Part shown: positions 9,057 through 15,994 of the stretch, piece after piece
Layout: each line of letters starts with the position of its first letter
Position numbering within the stretch: position 1 is the stretch's first letter
Assembly: GCF_036746095.1 (NCBI RefSeq)
Contig: NZ_DAIOEU010000005.1
Location: 62,001-126,000, forward strand
DNA: 64,000 nucleotides
Source: Dyella_B sp036746095
GTDB taxonomy: Bacteria > Pseudomonadota > Gammaproteobacteria > Xanthomonadales > Rhodanobacteraceae
Direction: 5' to 3'
Made by a program: the position numbers and the translations under genes
The notes under the pieces: generated by a model
Seen by the model: only the letters and a program-made list of their open reading frames with translations
Databases searched by the model: none
What the model was told of the DNA's origin: nothing

Positions 9057-9935
9057 TTGAACGCACGGCCATCGGATGCCTACCTCGCCCGCTTCCAGAA
9101 AGTGCTCGGTTACATCGATGAGCATCTCCATGAAGACCTTACCGTGGCCAGGCTCAGCGACGTGGCGGCTTTCTCAAGGCATCACTTCCTGCGGCAGTTT
9201 TCGGACATGTTCGGGATCGGCGTGTACAAGTACATGCAACTGCGCCGGCTGAAACGCGCTTCCTATCAGCTGGCCTTCCGCGGTGATCAACCCGTGATCG
9301 AGATCGCGTTGGAAAGCGGTTACGACCATCCCGAATCTTTTTCGCGCGCGTTCAAGAAAAGCGTCGGACAAACGCCCAGCGAATTCCGCCAACAGCCGCA
9401 ATGGAAGCCTTGGCACGACACCTACGAAATGCTTACCGCGCTAAGGATCCGCCATATGCAAGCCAAAACCGATACTCGCGATGTTCGCATCATGGATTTT
9501 CCGGCAACCCGCCTTGCCGTGATGGAACACCGTGGCGATCCGAACCGCATCGGCGATTCGATCCGCTCGTTCATCGCCTGGCGCAAGCAACATCATCTGC
9601 ATCCCAGCCGGCATGCCACGTTCAATATCTTCTACGACGATCCTTGCCAGGTGGCGCCGGATGACTATCGCATGGATCTCTGCGTCGCCGTGGACCGCGA
9701 CCTGTCCGGTGTTGGCATCGTGGACAAGTGCATTCCTGCCGGGCGTTGCGCAAGGTTGCGGCATGTGGGCTCGGATGATCATCTGCACGCGTCGATTGCG
9801 TATCTTTATTCGGAATGGCTGCCACGAAGCGGCGAGGAGCCGCGCGATTTTCCGCTATTCGTGCAGCGGGTGACGTTCTTTCCCGATGTGCCTGAGCATG
9901 AGGCGGCGATGGATATTTTTTTGCCGTTGAAGTGA
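9057..9935 (+). CDS. AraC-type regulator with GyrI-like effector domain
   Basis: The 292-aa protein starts at a TTG preceded by a strong AAGGAG, with no better ATG nearby. Residues 8-110 are the AraC DNA-binding domain with two helix-turn-helix units (LTVARLSDVAAFSRHHFLRQF and the second around VIEIALESGYDHPESFSRAFKK). Residues 135-292 form a GyrI/Rob/BmrR-like small-molecule-binding domain (DFPATRLAVMEHRGDP...FPLFVQRVTFFPD). This N-terminal-HTH layout matches Rob/SoxS-style and GyrI-linked regulators that sense amphipathic or toxic compounds. The gene stands alone, and its target cannot be read from the context. A perfect 18-bp stem follows the stop and probably ends transcription. Confidence 0.88.
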   Translation: MNARPSDAYLARFQKVLGYIDEHLHEDLTVARLSDVAAFSRHHFLRQFSDMFGIGVYKYMQLRRLKRASYQLAFRGDQPVIEIALESGYDHPESFSRAFKKSVGQTPSEFRQQPQWKPWHDTYEMLTALRIRHMQAKTDTRDVRIMDFPATRLAVMEHRGDPNRIGDSIRSFIAWRKQHHLHPSRHATFNIFYDDPCQVAPDDYRMDLCVAVDRDLSGVGIVDKCIPAGRCARLRHVGSDDHLHASIAYLYSEWLPRSGEEPRDFPLFVQRVTFFPDVPEHEAAMDIFLPLK

Positions 9936-9970
9936 TCTGTTTTGCGAACTCACGTCGACGCCCATTCGAA

Positions 9971-10015
9971 GCGAGTCGTCATTCCGGCGTAGGTAGGCCG
10001 GAATGACGACTCGCT
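9971..10015. terminator. Perfect 18-bp hairpin between convergent genes (REP-derived)
   Basis: GCGAGTCGTCATTCCGGC pairs exactly with its reverse complement across the 8-nt loop GTAGGTAG. The core GTCATTCCGGC is the REP motif found elsewhere in the window. Sitting between the convergent AraC and DUF302 genes, it likely works as a bidirectional terminator or 3'-end stabiliser, although it has no U-tract. Confidence 0.7.
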
Positions 10016-10037
10016 CTGAAATCAACTCAAGGAAAGC

Positions 10038-10448
10038 TCACATCACCTCAGCCTTCACCCCCAACACAGCCCCCACCAACTCTTCCACCGGCAGAAGATT
10101 CGCTTCAAGCGCCTGCGGCAACGCATGCCGTTCGATCAGATACGCGGCGCTATTGATCAGCACCTCCACCCTGCCCGGCTCGCTTTCCACCACCAACGCC
10201 TTCAGCGGCAGATCGATACCCGCCGCCGGATTGGCAAGCATCAGCGGCGTACCGGTCTTGGGATTGCCGAACAGGATCAACACCGTAGGCGGCATCGATA
10301 ATCCGACCGCCATCGCCTCCGCCCGTTGATCAATGCTAGCAAACACCTCGATGCCGTGTTCGGCAAACGCATCATGCAAGCGCCGCACGGTTTCATGGAA
10401 CGCATGGTGACTATGGAAACGAAGCACGCCAGTGCGACTGCTCATCAT
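10038..10448 (-). CDS. DUF302 family protein
   Basis: The 136-aa soluble protein is one DUF302 domain: SHHAFHETVRRLHDAFAEHG at the start, then LILFGNPKTGTPLMLANP, the best-conserved family motif, and VLINSAAYLIERHALP near the end. The start is one of two adjacent ATGs after GAGGTGGAC (10448 or 10445). Further upstream codons in the frame overlap the preceding gene. Function in the family is unknown, although some members bind metals or occur with redox proteins. It lies 10 nt downstream of a secreted unknown protein and is very likely in the same operon. Confidence 0.85.
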   Translation of the reverse strand: MMSSRTGVLRFHSHHAFHETVRRLHDAFAEHGIEVFASIDQRAEAMAVGLSMPPTVLILFGNPKTGTPLMLANPAAGIDLPLKALVVESEPGRVEVLINSAAYLIERHALPQALEANLLPVEELVGAVLGVKAEVM

Positions 10449-10458
10449 GTCCACCTCG

Positions 10459-11115
10459 TCAATGTTCCGCATGCATGCGCCGTATGCGTACCGTACTTCC
10501 GTCCGCATACGTCACCACAAAGGTGGAACCTTCGTGCGTTTGCGTCTTCACCGGTACCGGATCCTGGTCGCGCGCAGCCAATAGCGCTGCCCGGTTATAG
10601 GCGGCCAGATCGCCGTTGGGCATCAGCACCATGGGCGGGCTGAACGGCTCGAAGCTGGTGTAGAAATGCTGGTCGTTGCAATCGTTGCAACCCATGGTGG
10701 AGGCAAGCGGCAGCCGCTTTACCCAAATCCAGTATTTGTTCTCATGCTTGATCAGGATGCGGTTGGGATCGTTCTGGATTTCCGTGGCCACGCCACCGGG
10801 ATGCCACACGCGTACCACGCTGGCGCGACTGCAATCGGCCGCGGCGCATTCCTGCACCACCAGGTAATCGTCATCGGCCAGGTATTTCGGCTCGACGCTG
10901 AGCACGTCTTCGGCGACCAGCGGTTGCGAAGGAAATACGATGAAGGGCATGCGCGGGTCGACCTTGAAGTCGCCCGAGATGAGATAACCGCCGTGATGCG
11001 ACGTATAGGCCGGCGCGGTCACCTCGACGGGCGACAAGGTCTTCCGGTCTTGCGCCAGACCAGGCAGGCAAACGACGGCAAGCGCCCAGGCGAGGCGTGC
11101 GGCAATGCTTCCCAT
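10459..11115 (-). CDS. Secreted protein of unknown function
   Basis: The 218-aa protein has a signal peptide (MGSIAARLAWALAVVCLPGLAQ). The start at 11115 has GGAGGTCGC directly before it; codons further upstream lack a ribosome site. The mature protein has several Cys residues in short pairs (ECAAADCSR, MGCNDCNDQH), suggesting disulfides in the periplasm. The C-terminal part (STFVVTYADGSTVRIRRMHAEH) is beta-rich. I recognise no family. It precedes the DUF302 gene by 10 nt. Confidence 0.75.
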   Translation of the reverse strand: MGSIAARLAWALAVVCLPGLAQDRKTLSPVEVTAPAYTSHHGGYLISGDFKVDPRMPFIVFPSQPLVAEDVLSVEPKYLADDDYLVVQECAAADCSRASVVRVWHPGGVATEIQNDPNRILIKHENKYWIWVKRLPLASTMGCNDCNDQHFYTSFEPFSPPMVLMPNGDLAAYNRAALLAARDQDPVPVKTQTHEGSTFVVTYADGSTVRIRRMHAEH

Positions 11116-11297
11116 GCGACCTCCATGCCCCAAAACATGATCAACGGCGCGATCGTACAACCAGGATGGCTGGAATGCATGGCCATCAACGCATGCGCCT
11201 TAGCACCCTGCTGTATTCGAACGCTTCGCCGGACGCCGAAATATCCTTCGGCGATCCTGACTAAGTTGGCGGCGTTCCCTCCACGCCGAGTGCCACC

Positions 11298-12299
11298 ATG
11301 CTCGCATCGCTCCTCCTCGCACTGGCTTCCTCTACAGGCATGCAAAGCATTCCGGTCAGCACGATCTACATCACGCTGCCGGATGCACCCTCGGAGCATC
11401 TGGCACTGCATTGCGCGCGCCCGACGCCCGACGCACACAAGAGCGTGCTGTTCATCCATGGGGCCAGCTTTCCCACCATGCTTGCGGCCGGTTTTACATT
11501 CGCGCCGGGCGACTCATGGATCGAATACACGGCGCGCCAGGGCTATGTCGCTTGCGGCCTGGATTTCCTCGGCTTTGGTGATTCCAGCCGTCCGCCGGCG
11601 ATGTCCAGCCCCGCCAATCAGGCGCCGCCTGTTACCGACGCAAAGGCAGCCGCAAGCGAGATAGCCGTGGCGGTCGACGAACTGCGCAGGCACCAGGGCA
11701 TCACGTCGATTCACCTTGTGGCGCACTCCTGGGGCACGGTGCCCGCGGCAATGTTTGCGGCAAGCCACCCGCATGCATTGTCTTCGCTGACCTTGTTCGG
11801 CCCGATCGTACCTTTGAGCACGCCCTTGCCGCCTGCCACGGATCATCCCGCCTGGTGGACGATCACTGCGCAGCAACGCCTGGAACAATTGCGTTTCAAG
11901 GACGTGCTTCCGCCCGGCAAATACCTGCTTGAGACTGCAGTGGACCAACGCTGGGCGCCTGCGTTCGCGGCATCGGTACCGCACGTGCAAGGCGACCCAG
12001 CCGATGCATTGCGCATTCCCAATGGCCCGCTCGACGATATCGATAGCGTAACGGCAGGACATTATCCGTATGACGCCAGCAACGTCGCCGTTCCGGTATT
12101 CGTGGTCTACGGCAATGACGACGATGTGGTGAACGACGCCGGCGCCGCCCCTTTTCTTGAGAAGTTCACGCACAGCCCACTAAGGTGGCGGTTGCGCATC
12201 GATGACGGCACGCATGTCGTGCACCTGGAAAAAAACCGGCACTCGCTGTACGAAAGCGTCAACGCCTTTATCCATGCTGCGGAAGATTCGGCTCAATGA
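11298..12299 (+). CDS. Alpha/beta hydrolase, exported
   Basis: The 333-aa protein has a short hydrophobic N-terminus (MLASLLLALASSTGMQS), probably a signal peptide. The alpha/beta-hydrolase landmarks follow: oxyanion region FIHGASFPT (53-60), nucleophile elbow VAHSWGTVPA with Ser144, acid loop VYGNDDDVVND and catalytic His in DDGTHVVHLEKN. The substrate is unknown; lid sequences resemble small-ester or epoxide hydrolases rather than lipases. The stop overlaps the start of the next gene (ATGA), so the two are coupled. Confidence 0.82.
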   Translation: MLASLLLALASSTGMQSIPVSTIYITLPDAPSEHLALHCARPTPDAHKSVLFIHGASFPTMLAAGFTFAPGDSWIEYTARQGYVACGLDFLGFGDSSRPPAMSSPANQAPPVTDAKAAASEIAVAVDELRRHQGITSIHLVAHSWGTVPAAMFAASHPHALSSLTLFGPIVPLSTPLPPATDHPAWWTITAQQRLEQLRFKDVLPPGKYLLETAVDQRWAPAFAASVPHVQGDPADALRIPNGPLDDIDSVTAGHYPYDASNVAVPVFVVYGNDDDVVNDAGAAPFLEKFTHSPLRWRLRIDDGTHVVHLEKNRHSLYESVNAFIHAAEDSAQ

Positions 12300-12967
12300 T
12301 TTCGCCCATGTCCCATCGCTCGCTCTTTGCCGTTGTATTTGAAGTAAAGCCCGATCCTGCACGCAAGGACGAATATTTGCAGATTGCCGCCGGTTTGCGC
12401 CCGGTGCTGGAAAAGATACCTGGCTTTCTGGAAAACGAACGGTTCCGTAGCAGTCAACGCGAGGGCTATCTGCTATCCCTGTCGTTGTGGGATAACGAAA
12501 AGGCCGTCGTGCATTGGCGTACGCTGGAACCACACCACGCCGCGCAGGTGCGCGGGCGCGAAGGCGTGCTTGAGGACTATCGGATTCGAGTCGGCGAAGT
12601 AACGCGCGTCGCCGGCCGCTTTGCAGATCGCTCCGTGAACTGGATGCGGCAGGATCAAACCGAAATCGGGCAAGCCAAGGCATTGACGATCATTGATGGC
12701 GCGCTTGCCGAGGGCTCATCGCTGAACCCACTCGCAAGCACCACGCATCCGCAGGCATTGGATAGCGACGTTTTCCAGCACCTCAATACTGCTGAACGCA
12801 GTGCCTTTCTTGCCGGCTGGCGTACACAGCAGGATGCGGACAACTTCGCCGAGGCCGCCATTCGGAGCAACGATGCGGGCGCGAATATCTATGCGATTCG
12901 TATCGTGCGTGATTACAGTTTGAAGGATCGGCGAGAGGCGCCTACGTATTTTCCAGCAAGTAAGTAG
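12296..12967 (+). CDS. Antibiotic-biosynthesis-monooxygenase (ABM) family protein
   Basis: The 223-aa protein carries an ABM-fold domain at residues 8-105 (FAVVFEVKPDPARKDEYLQI, then GFLENERFRS and LLSLSLWDNEKAVVHWRT). The second half (130-223) looks like a degenerate repeat of the same ferredoxin-like fold, ending RIVRDYSLKDRREAPTYFP. ABM proteins include heme-degrading and quinone-forming monooxygenases that use no cofactor, but many members have unknown roles. The start overlaps the hydrolase stop by 4 nt. The pairing suggests both enzymes handle the same small molecule (inference). Confidence 0.75.
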   Translation: MISPMSHRSLFAVVFEVKPDPARKDEYLQIAAGLRPVLEKIPGFLENERFRSSQREGYLLSLSLWDNEKAVVHWRTLEPHHAAQVRGREGVLEDYRIRVGEVTRVAGRFADRSVNWMRQDQTEIGQAKALTIIDGALAEGSSLNPLASTTHPQALDSDVFQHLNTAERSAFLAGWRTQQDADNFAEAAIRSNDAGANIYAIRIVRDYSLKDRREAPTYFPASK

Positions 12968-13118
12968 ATTGGGATTGCATTCCCGCCTACATGTTCGCCT
13001 GCCTCGTCATCACTCGCACGACGACAAGCTGCCGCATGTGCAAAAAGCCCTGCTTATCGCCTTCGGTGTGTTTTTGCTATAAGTGACCGATCCCGCCGAC
13101 AGACCCTGAGGAACAGCC

Positions 13119-14456
13119 ATGTCGAAGCATCGGTTCCACCGCCTCGCCGCATTGTTCGGCGGCATGTTCATTGCCTGCACCATGGGCGCATCCACGGTAT
13201 TGGCCGATGCGGTCTCGCCACCAAAGCCCGCCGACCACGCCTGGCTGCTCAAGGCCGACCGCGTTTTCGATGCACGCAGCGAACAGGCCCATGCAGGCTG
13301 GGTGGTACTGGTGCAAGGCGACAAGATCGCCGCGGTAGGCCCGGCTTCGGATGTCCATGCCCCACCCGGCACGCAAACCATCGATCTGCCCGGCACCACC
13401 CTGCTGCCCGGCCTGATTGACGCGCACTCGCACATCTTCCTGCATCCCTATAACGAAGCCTTGTGGAACGATCAGGTGCTGAAGGAAACGCAGTCCTATC
13501 GCACCATCGAAGCCGTCAAGCACGTGCATGACACCCTGATGGCCGGCTTCACCGCGCTGCGCGACCTGGGCACCGAGGGCGCCGGTTATGCCGACGTCGA
13601 CGTGCAACGCGCCATCAATGAAGGGCTGATTCCCGGACCGCACCTGTTCGTCGCCACGCGCGCCACCATTGCAGCACATTGTTATGGCCCCGGCCCCGAA
13701 GGCTTCCGCACCGACCTCAACCTTCCACAAGGCGGCATTCCCGTAGCCGGCGTACCGGCAATGATCGATGCCGTGCGCGACCAGGCCGGCCACGGCGCGG
13801 ACTGGATCAAGATCTATGCCGACTACGAATGCGGCAAGAGCAAAGGCGCCGTACCCACCTTCAGCGAAGAAGAACTGAAAGCCGGCGTCGACACCGCCCA
13901 CTCACTCGGCCTGCCCGTCTCCATGCACTCCACCACCGCCGAAGGCATGCGCCGCGCGGTACTCGCCGGCGTCGATACCATCGAACACGGCTACGGCGGC
14001 ACACCGGAAGTGTTCGCGCTGATGAAACAACACAACGTCGCCTACCTGCCCACGCTCGAAGCCGAAGCCGCCTACGCCGAATACTTCCGCAACTGGAAAC
14101 CCGGCCAGCCACCCGATGCCGGCATGCAGGAAGCCGCCAACGCTTTCAAAAACGCCATGAAGGCCGGCGTGATGATCGGTTGCGGCAGCGACGTGGGCGT
14201 ATTCACCCACGGCACCAACTACAAGGAGCTGGAATGGATGGTGCGCGATGGCATGTCACCCGCACGGGTGTTGCTGGCGGCGACGGCGGTGGATGCCAAG
14301 ATTTTGCGGCAGCAGGACAAGTTCGGGCAGCTGAAGGCGGGATTGGATGCGGACATTATTGCTGTGCAGGGCGATCCCACGGCTGACATCAGTGCGGTTG
14401 AGCATGTGCCGTTTGTGATGAAGGGCGGGATGATTTACAAGCAACAACTGCCGTAA
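13119..14456 (+). CDS. Secreted metal-dependent amidohydrolase
   Basis: The 445-aa protein has a signal peptide (FHRLAALFGGMFIACTMGAS, cleaved near LADA). It then has the amidohydrolase barrel with H103 and H105 in DAHSHIF, the bridging lysine region DWIKIYADYE, His in SMHSTTAEG and EHGYGG, and Asp in GCGSDVGVF. It resembles the imidazolonepropionase-like / Xaa-Pro dipeptidase group of secreted amidohydrolases. These hydrolyse aminoacyl-proline-type or other cyclic amide bonds; the true substrate is not visible. It stands alone, with its own leader region of about 150 bp. Confidence 0.85.
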   Translation: MSKHRFHRLAALFGGMFIACTMGASTVLADAVSPPKPADHAWLLKADRVFDARSEQAHAGWVVLVQGDKIAAVGPASDVHAPPGTQTIDLPGTTLLPGLIDAHSHIFLHPYNEALWNDQVLKETQSYRTIEAVKHVHDTLMAGFTALRDLGTEGAGYADVDVQRAINEGLIPGPHLFVATRATIAAHCYGPGPEGFRTDLNLPQGGIPVAGVPAMIDAVRDQAGHGADWIKIYADYECGKSKGAVPTFSEEELKAGVDTAHSLGLPVSMHSTTAEGMRRAVLAGVDTIEHGYGGTPEVFALMKQHNVAYLPTLEAEAAYAEYFRNWKPGQPPDAGMQEAANAFKNAMKAGVMIGCGSDVGVFTHGTNYKELEWMVRDGMSPARVLLAATAVDAKILRQQDKFGQLKAGLDADIIAVQGDPTADISAVEHVPFVMKGGMIYKQQLP

Positions 14457-14493
14457 ATTGCAGCAAAGACCTCAACTTCGTCATTTGCAATAA

Positions 14494-14599
14494 TTTATAA
14501 TGCCAGGACTCACCCCACCTGCATCTAAAGCCCCATATCTTTCCTTAATGCTCTTTCTGACGTGGTAGGAGCTCGCCGTGGTGTATTTATAATGCCAGG
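14494..14599. repeat. 14-bp direct repeat bracketing the 3' end of the low-GC islet
   Basis: TTTATAATGCCAGG occurs at 14494-14507, between genes, and again at 14586-14599, inside the end of the GIY-YIG-like gene. The spacing is 92 bp start to start. Such a repeat at the border of a compositionally different block may mark an insertion point. No repeat copy was seen at the other end of the islet. Confidence 0.6.
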
Positions 14600-15052
14600 C
14601 ACCGTTACAGCTCTAAGAAATCGAGTATTTCGAGAATTACGAAGTTTACCGTTGGCGTTAAGCCCTACACCAAACATGAATGTTTCAAGAAACTCAATAT
14701 CACCCTGCGCCCTAGCCGATGGCCTTGCGAACCTGTCACCAGGGGTACGCTTGGCTAACAGGTAGACTTCAGGCCACCCGCGCCGTGCATTTCCTATTGC
14801 TTGATTATAGTGATTGATTTGATGTAATCCCAACACCTCTTTCTTGAAACTTCTTTTTGTCGTAAGACCTATATACCAAGGCAACGCCTTGCTATTTTTT
14901 CGAATAACGAAGATATAGCAACCACACGCCTCCGAAAGATTTGACTCTTCGGAATCCACCACTTCCCAGAAATTCTTTTTTTCGCTTGCCGCGCTATTAA
15001 TTAGTCGATTGTGAAATGGAAGCCGAAATGGCCCATGAACGCTAAATTTCAT
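14525..15052 (-). CDS. GIY-YIG-like nuclease-fold protein, low GC
   Basis: The 175-aa protein has the likely GIY-YIG landmarks: CGCYIFVIRK as the GIY part and, about 10 residues on, PWYIGLT as the YIG part. Then follow a helix (GLHQINHYNQAI), a candidate catalytic Glu in IEFLETFMFG and an Asn in GLNANGKLRNS. The order and spacing fit the GIY-YIG fold, but the arginine position is uncertain. GGGGGG stands 6 nt before the ATG. The DNA is visibly more AT-rich than its surroundings, pointing to transfer. It lies about 100 bp downstream of the Tse2/Tsi2-like pair on the same strand. It could be a nuclease effector, a defence gene or a mobile-element remnant. Confidence 0.55.
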   Translation of the reverse strand: MKFSVHGPFRLPFHNRLINSAASEKKNFWEVVDSEESNLSEACGCYIFVIRKNSKALPWYIGLTTKRSFKKEVLGLHQINHYNQAIGNARRGWPEVYLLAKRTPGDRFARPSARAQGDIEFLETFMFGVGLNANGKLRNSRNTRFLRAVTVPGIINTPRRAPTTSERALRKDMGL

Positions 15053-15149
15053 GACACCCCCCTTTTAAAGATGCAGGCTGAGATTTTTTTCTCCGAGTGT
15101 ACAACAAGGCCATCCCAGCGCTTTGGCCCCGTACAAAAGCGCTCAAGGA

Positions 15150-15323
15150 TTATGCCTCTTCCTCAAAGCGAGACACAAGAAGATCAACCAATGCCGCATC
15201 ATTGGCAAGATCAGCGGACTCTTCCTCATCGATATCTTCCGAGTTCAACTGATCTTCTAGCTCTTTCAAAAACCGTCGCAAAGCGACCAGGATGACCTGC
15301 TTCTCTTTTATGCCAAGATCCAT
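15150..15323 (-). CDS. Small acidic protein, putative immunity/antitoxin partner (Tsi2-like)
   Basis: A 57-codon gene begins one base after the stop of the Tse2-like gene (TGA-T-ATG), so translation is coupled. The product is strongly acidic and helical (MDLGIKEKQVILVALRRFLK, then ELEDQLNSEDIDEEES). As I recall the Pseudomonas immunity protein Tsi2, it is also a small acidic helical protein starting M-N-L with VA..R..EL..QL spacing, and this protein shows the same pattern. The similarity is too short to be decisive alone, but the position directly behind a Tse2-like toxin makes the immunity role likely. Confidence 0.6.
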   Translation of the reverse strand: MDLGIKEKQVILVALRRFLKELEDQLNSEDIDEEESADLANDAALVDLLVSRFEEEA

Positions 15324-15324
15324 A

Positions 15325-15756
15325 TCACTTTACCTGTTTTGTCGGCACGGCGAAGGTGGGAACCGCATGAGCGGATATCTGCTGGAGCAACGTGATAAAC
15401 GTGGATAGCGGCATATCGTGCAGAGGCCTGATGGTGTAGTGAATCTGGCCGGTAGCATGATTGATGCCCGCGTCCCGGCTCACTCTCAAACCCGTGGGAA
15501 TCTTGGTGCCTTTGGGCAGCTTCCACCATCGATTGCCAAACCTCAGGTTAGGCATGTTGAACGTGGAAATCCCACCAGATGTCGCATCAACGTAATCGAC
15601 GCCATTCTTCGTATAAATCTTTACATCATGGACTTGGTCCGCTTGGCGGGGCGGCATCGTCCTCGGCTTGTGAAGCTGAGGGCTTGTCATGGTTCCATGC
15701 CGATACAAATCAGTCGGCAGCGTCTCGAAATACAGTTCTTCAATTGTCTGTCCCAT
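15325..15756 (-). CDS. Tse2-like toxin (ADP-ribosyltransferase fold)
   Basis: The 143-aa protein matches the Tse2 toxin family in its core. In order it has TDLYRHG near the start, YVDATSGGISTFN, WWKLPKGTKIPTGLRVSRD and QIHYTIRPLHDMPLSTF. These correspond to the Tse2 segments I recall as TGGTSVF, IPDGTDIPPDLKVKQD and ATHYTIMPAKPM. Tse2 of Pseudomonas aeruginosa is a type VI effector that arrests growth in the cytoplasm and has an ADP-ribosyltransferase-like fold. No type VI genes, signal peptide or PAAR/VgrG domain are present here, so it may be an orphan effector or may work as a plasmid-style toxin-antitoxin. AAGGAG lies 8 nt before the ATG. The DNA is AT-rich relative to neighbours. Confidence 0.72.
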   Translation of the reverse strand: MGQTIEELYFETLPTDLYRHGTMTSPQLHKPRTMPPRQADQVHDVKIYTKNGVDYVDATSGGISTFNMPNLRFGNRWWKLPKGTKIPTGLRVSRDAGINHATGQIHYTIRPLHDMPLSTFITLLQQISAHAVPTFAVPTKQVK

Positions 15757-15932
15757 TTCCGCACTCCTTATTTCGTGAGATTTTACTCGGCATCACACCT
15801 GAGTTAATTGGCGCACAACACGCGCATCCACTTGGATGGATAGCCGGGGTCTTTGGACCACTTATCCCCAATCCCCTTGAAGCTCAAAATCGCTCTGCTC
15901 CGCTCCACGTTTATACGACAAATCGGCCCTAT
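15757..15932. promoter_or_regulatory. Leader region of the Tse2-like operon
   Basis: About 180 bp of lower-GC DNA separates the toxin start from the hutU terminator. A 36-codon open stretch on the minus strand (ending SKWMRVLCAN at 15808) reads like the tail of a lost gene, but it is too short to call. The promoter for the toxin pair should lie here; no confident -35/-10 pair stands out. Confidence 0.35.
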
Positions 15933-15964
15933 AAAAAATTACACCCTCAAAAGCGAGGGTGTAA
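15933..15964 (-). terminator. Rho-independent terminator of hutU
   Basis: TTACACCCTC and GAGGGTGTAA form a perfect 10-bp stem around a 6-nt loop. On the minus strand it is followed by TTTTTT (15933-15938). It lies 30 bp after the hutU stop codon. Confidence 0.85.
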
Positions 15965-15994
15965 CGTCGAAGCGCATATCCTGAAATCGCAATT

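Noticed and set aside
15808..15930. Short minus-strand frame ending SKWMRVLCAN
   Set aside because: Looks protein-like but has no clear start or ribosome site; it could be the tail of a decayed gene.
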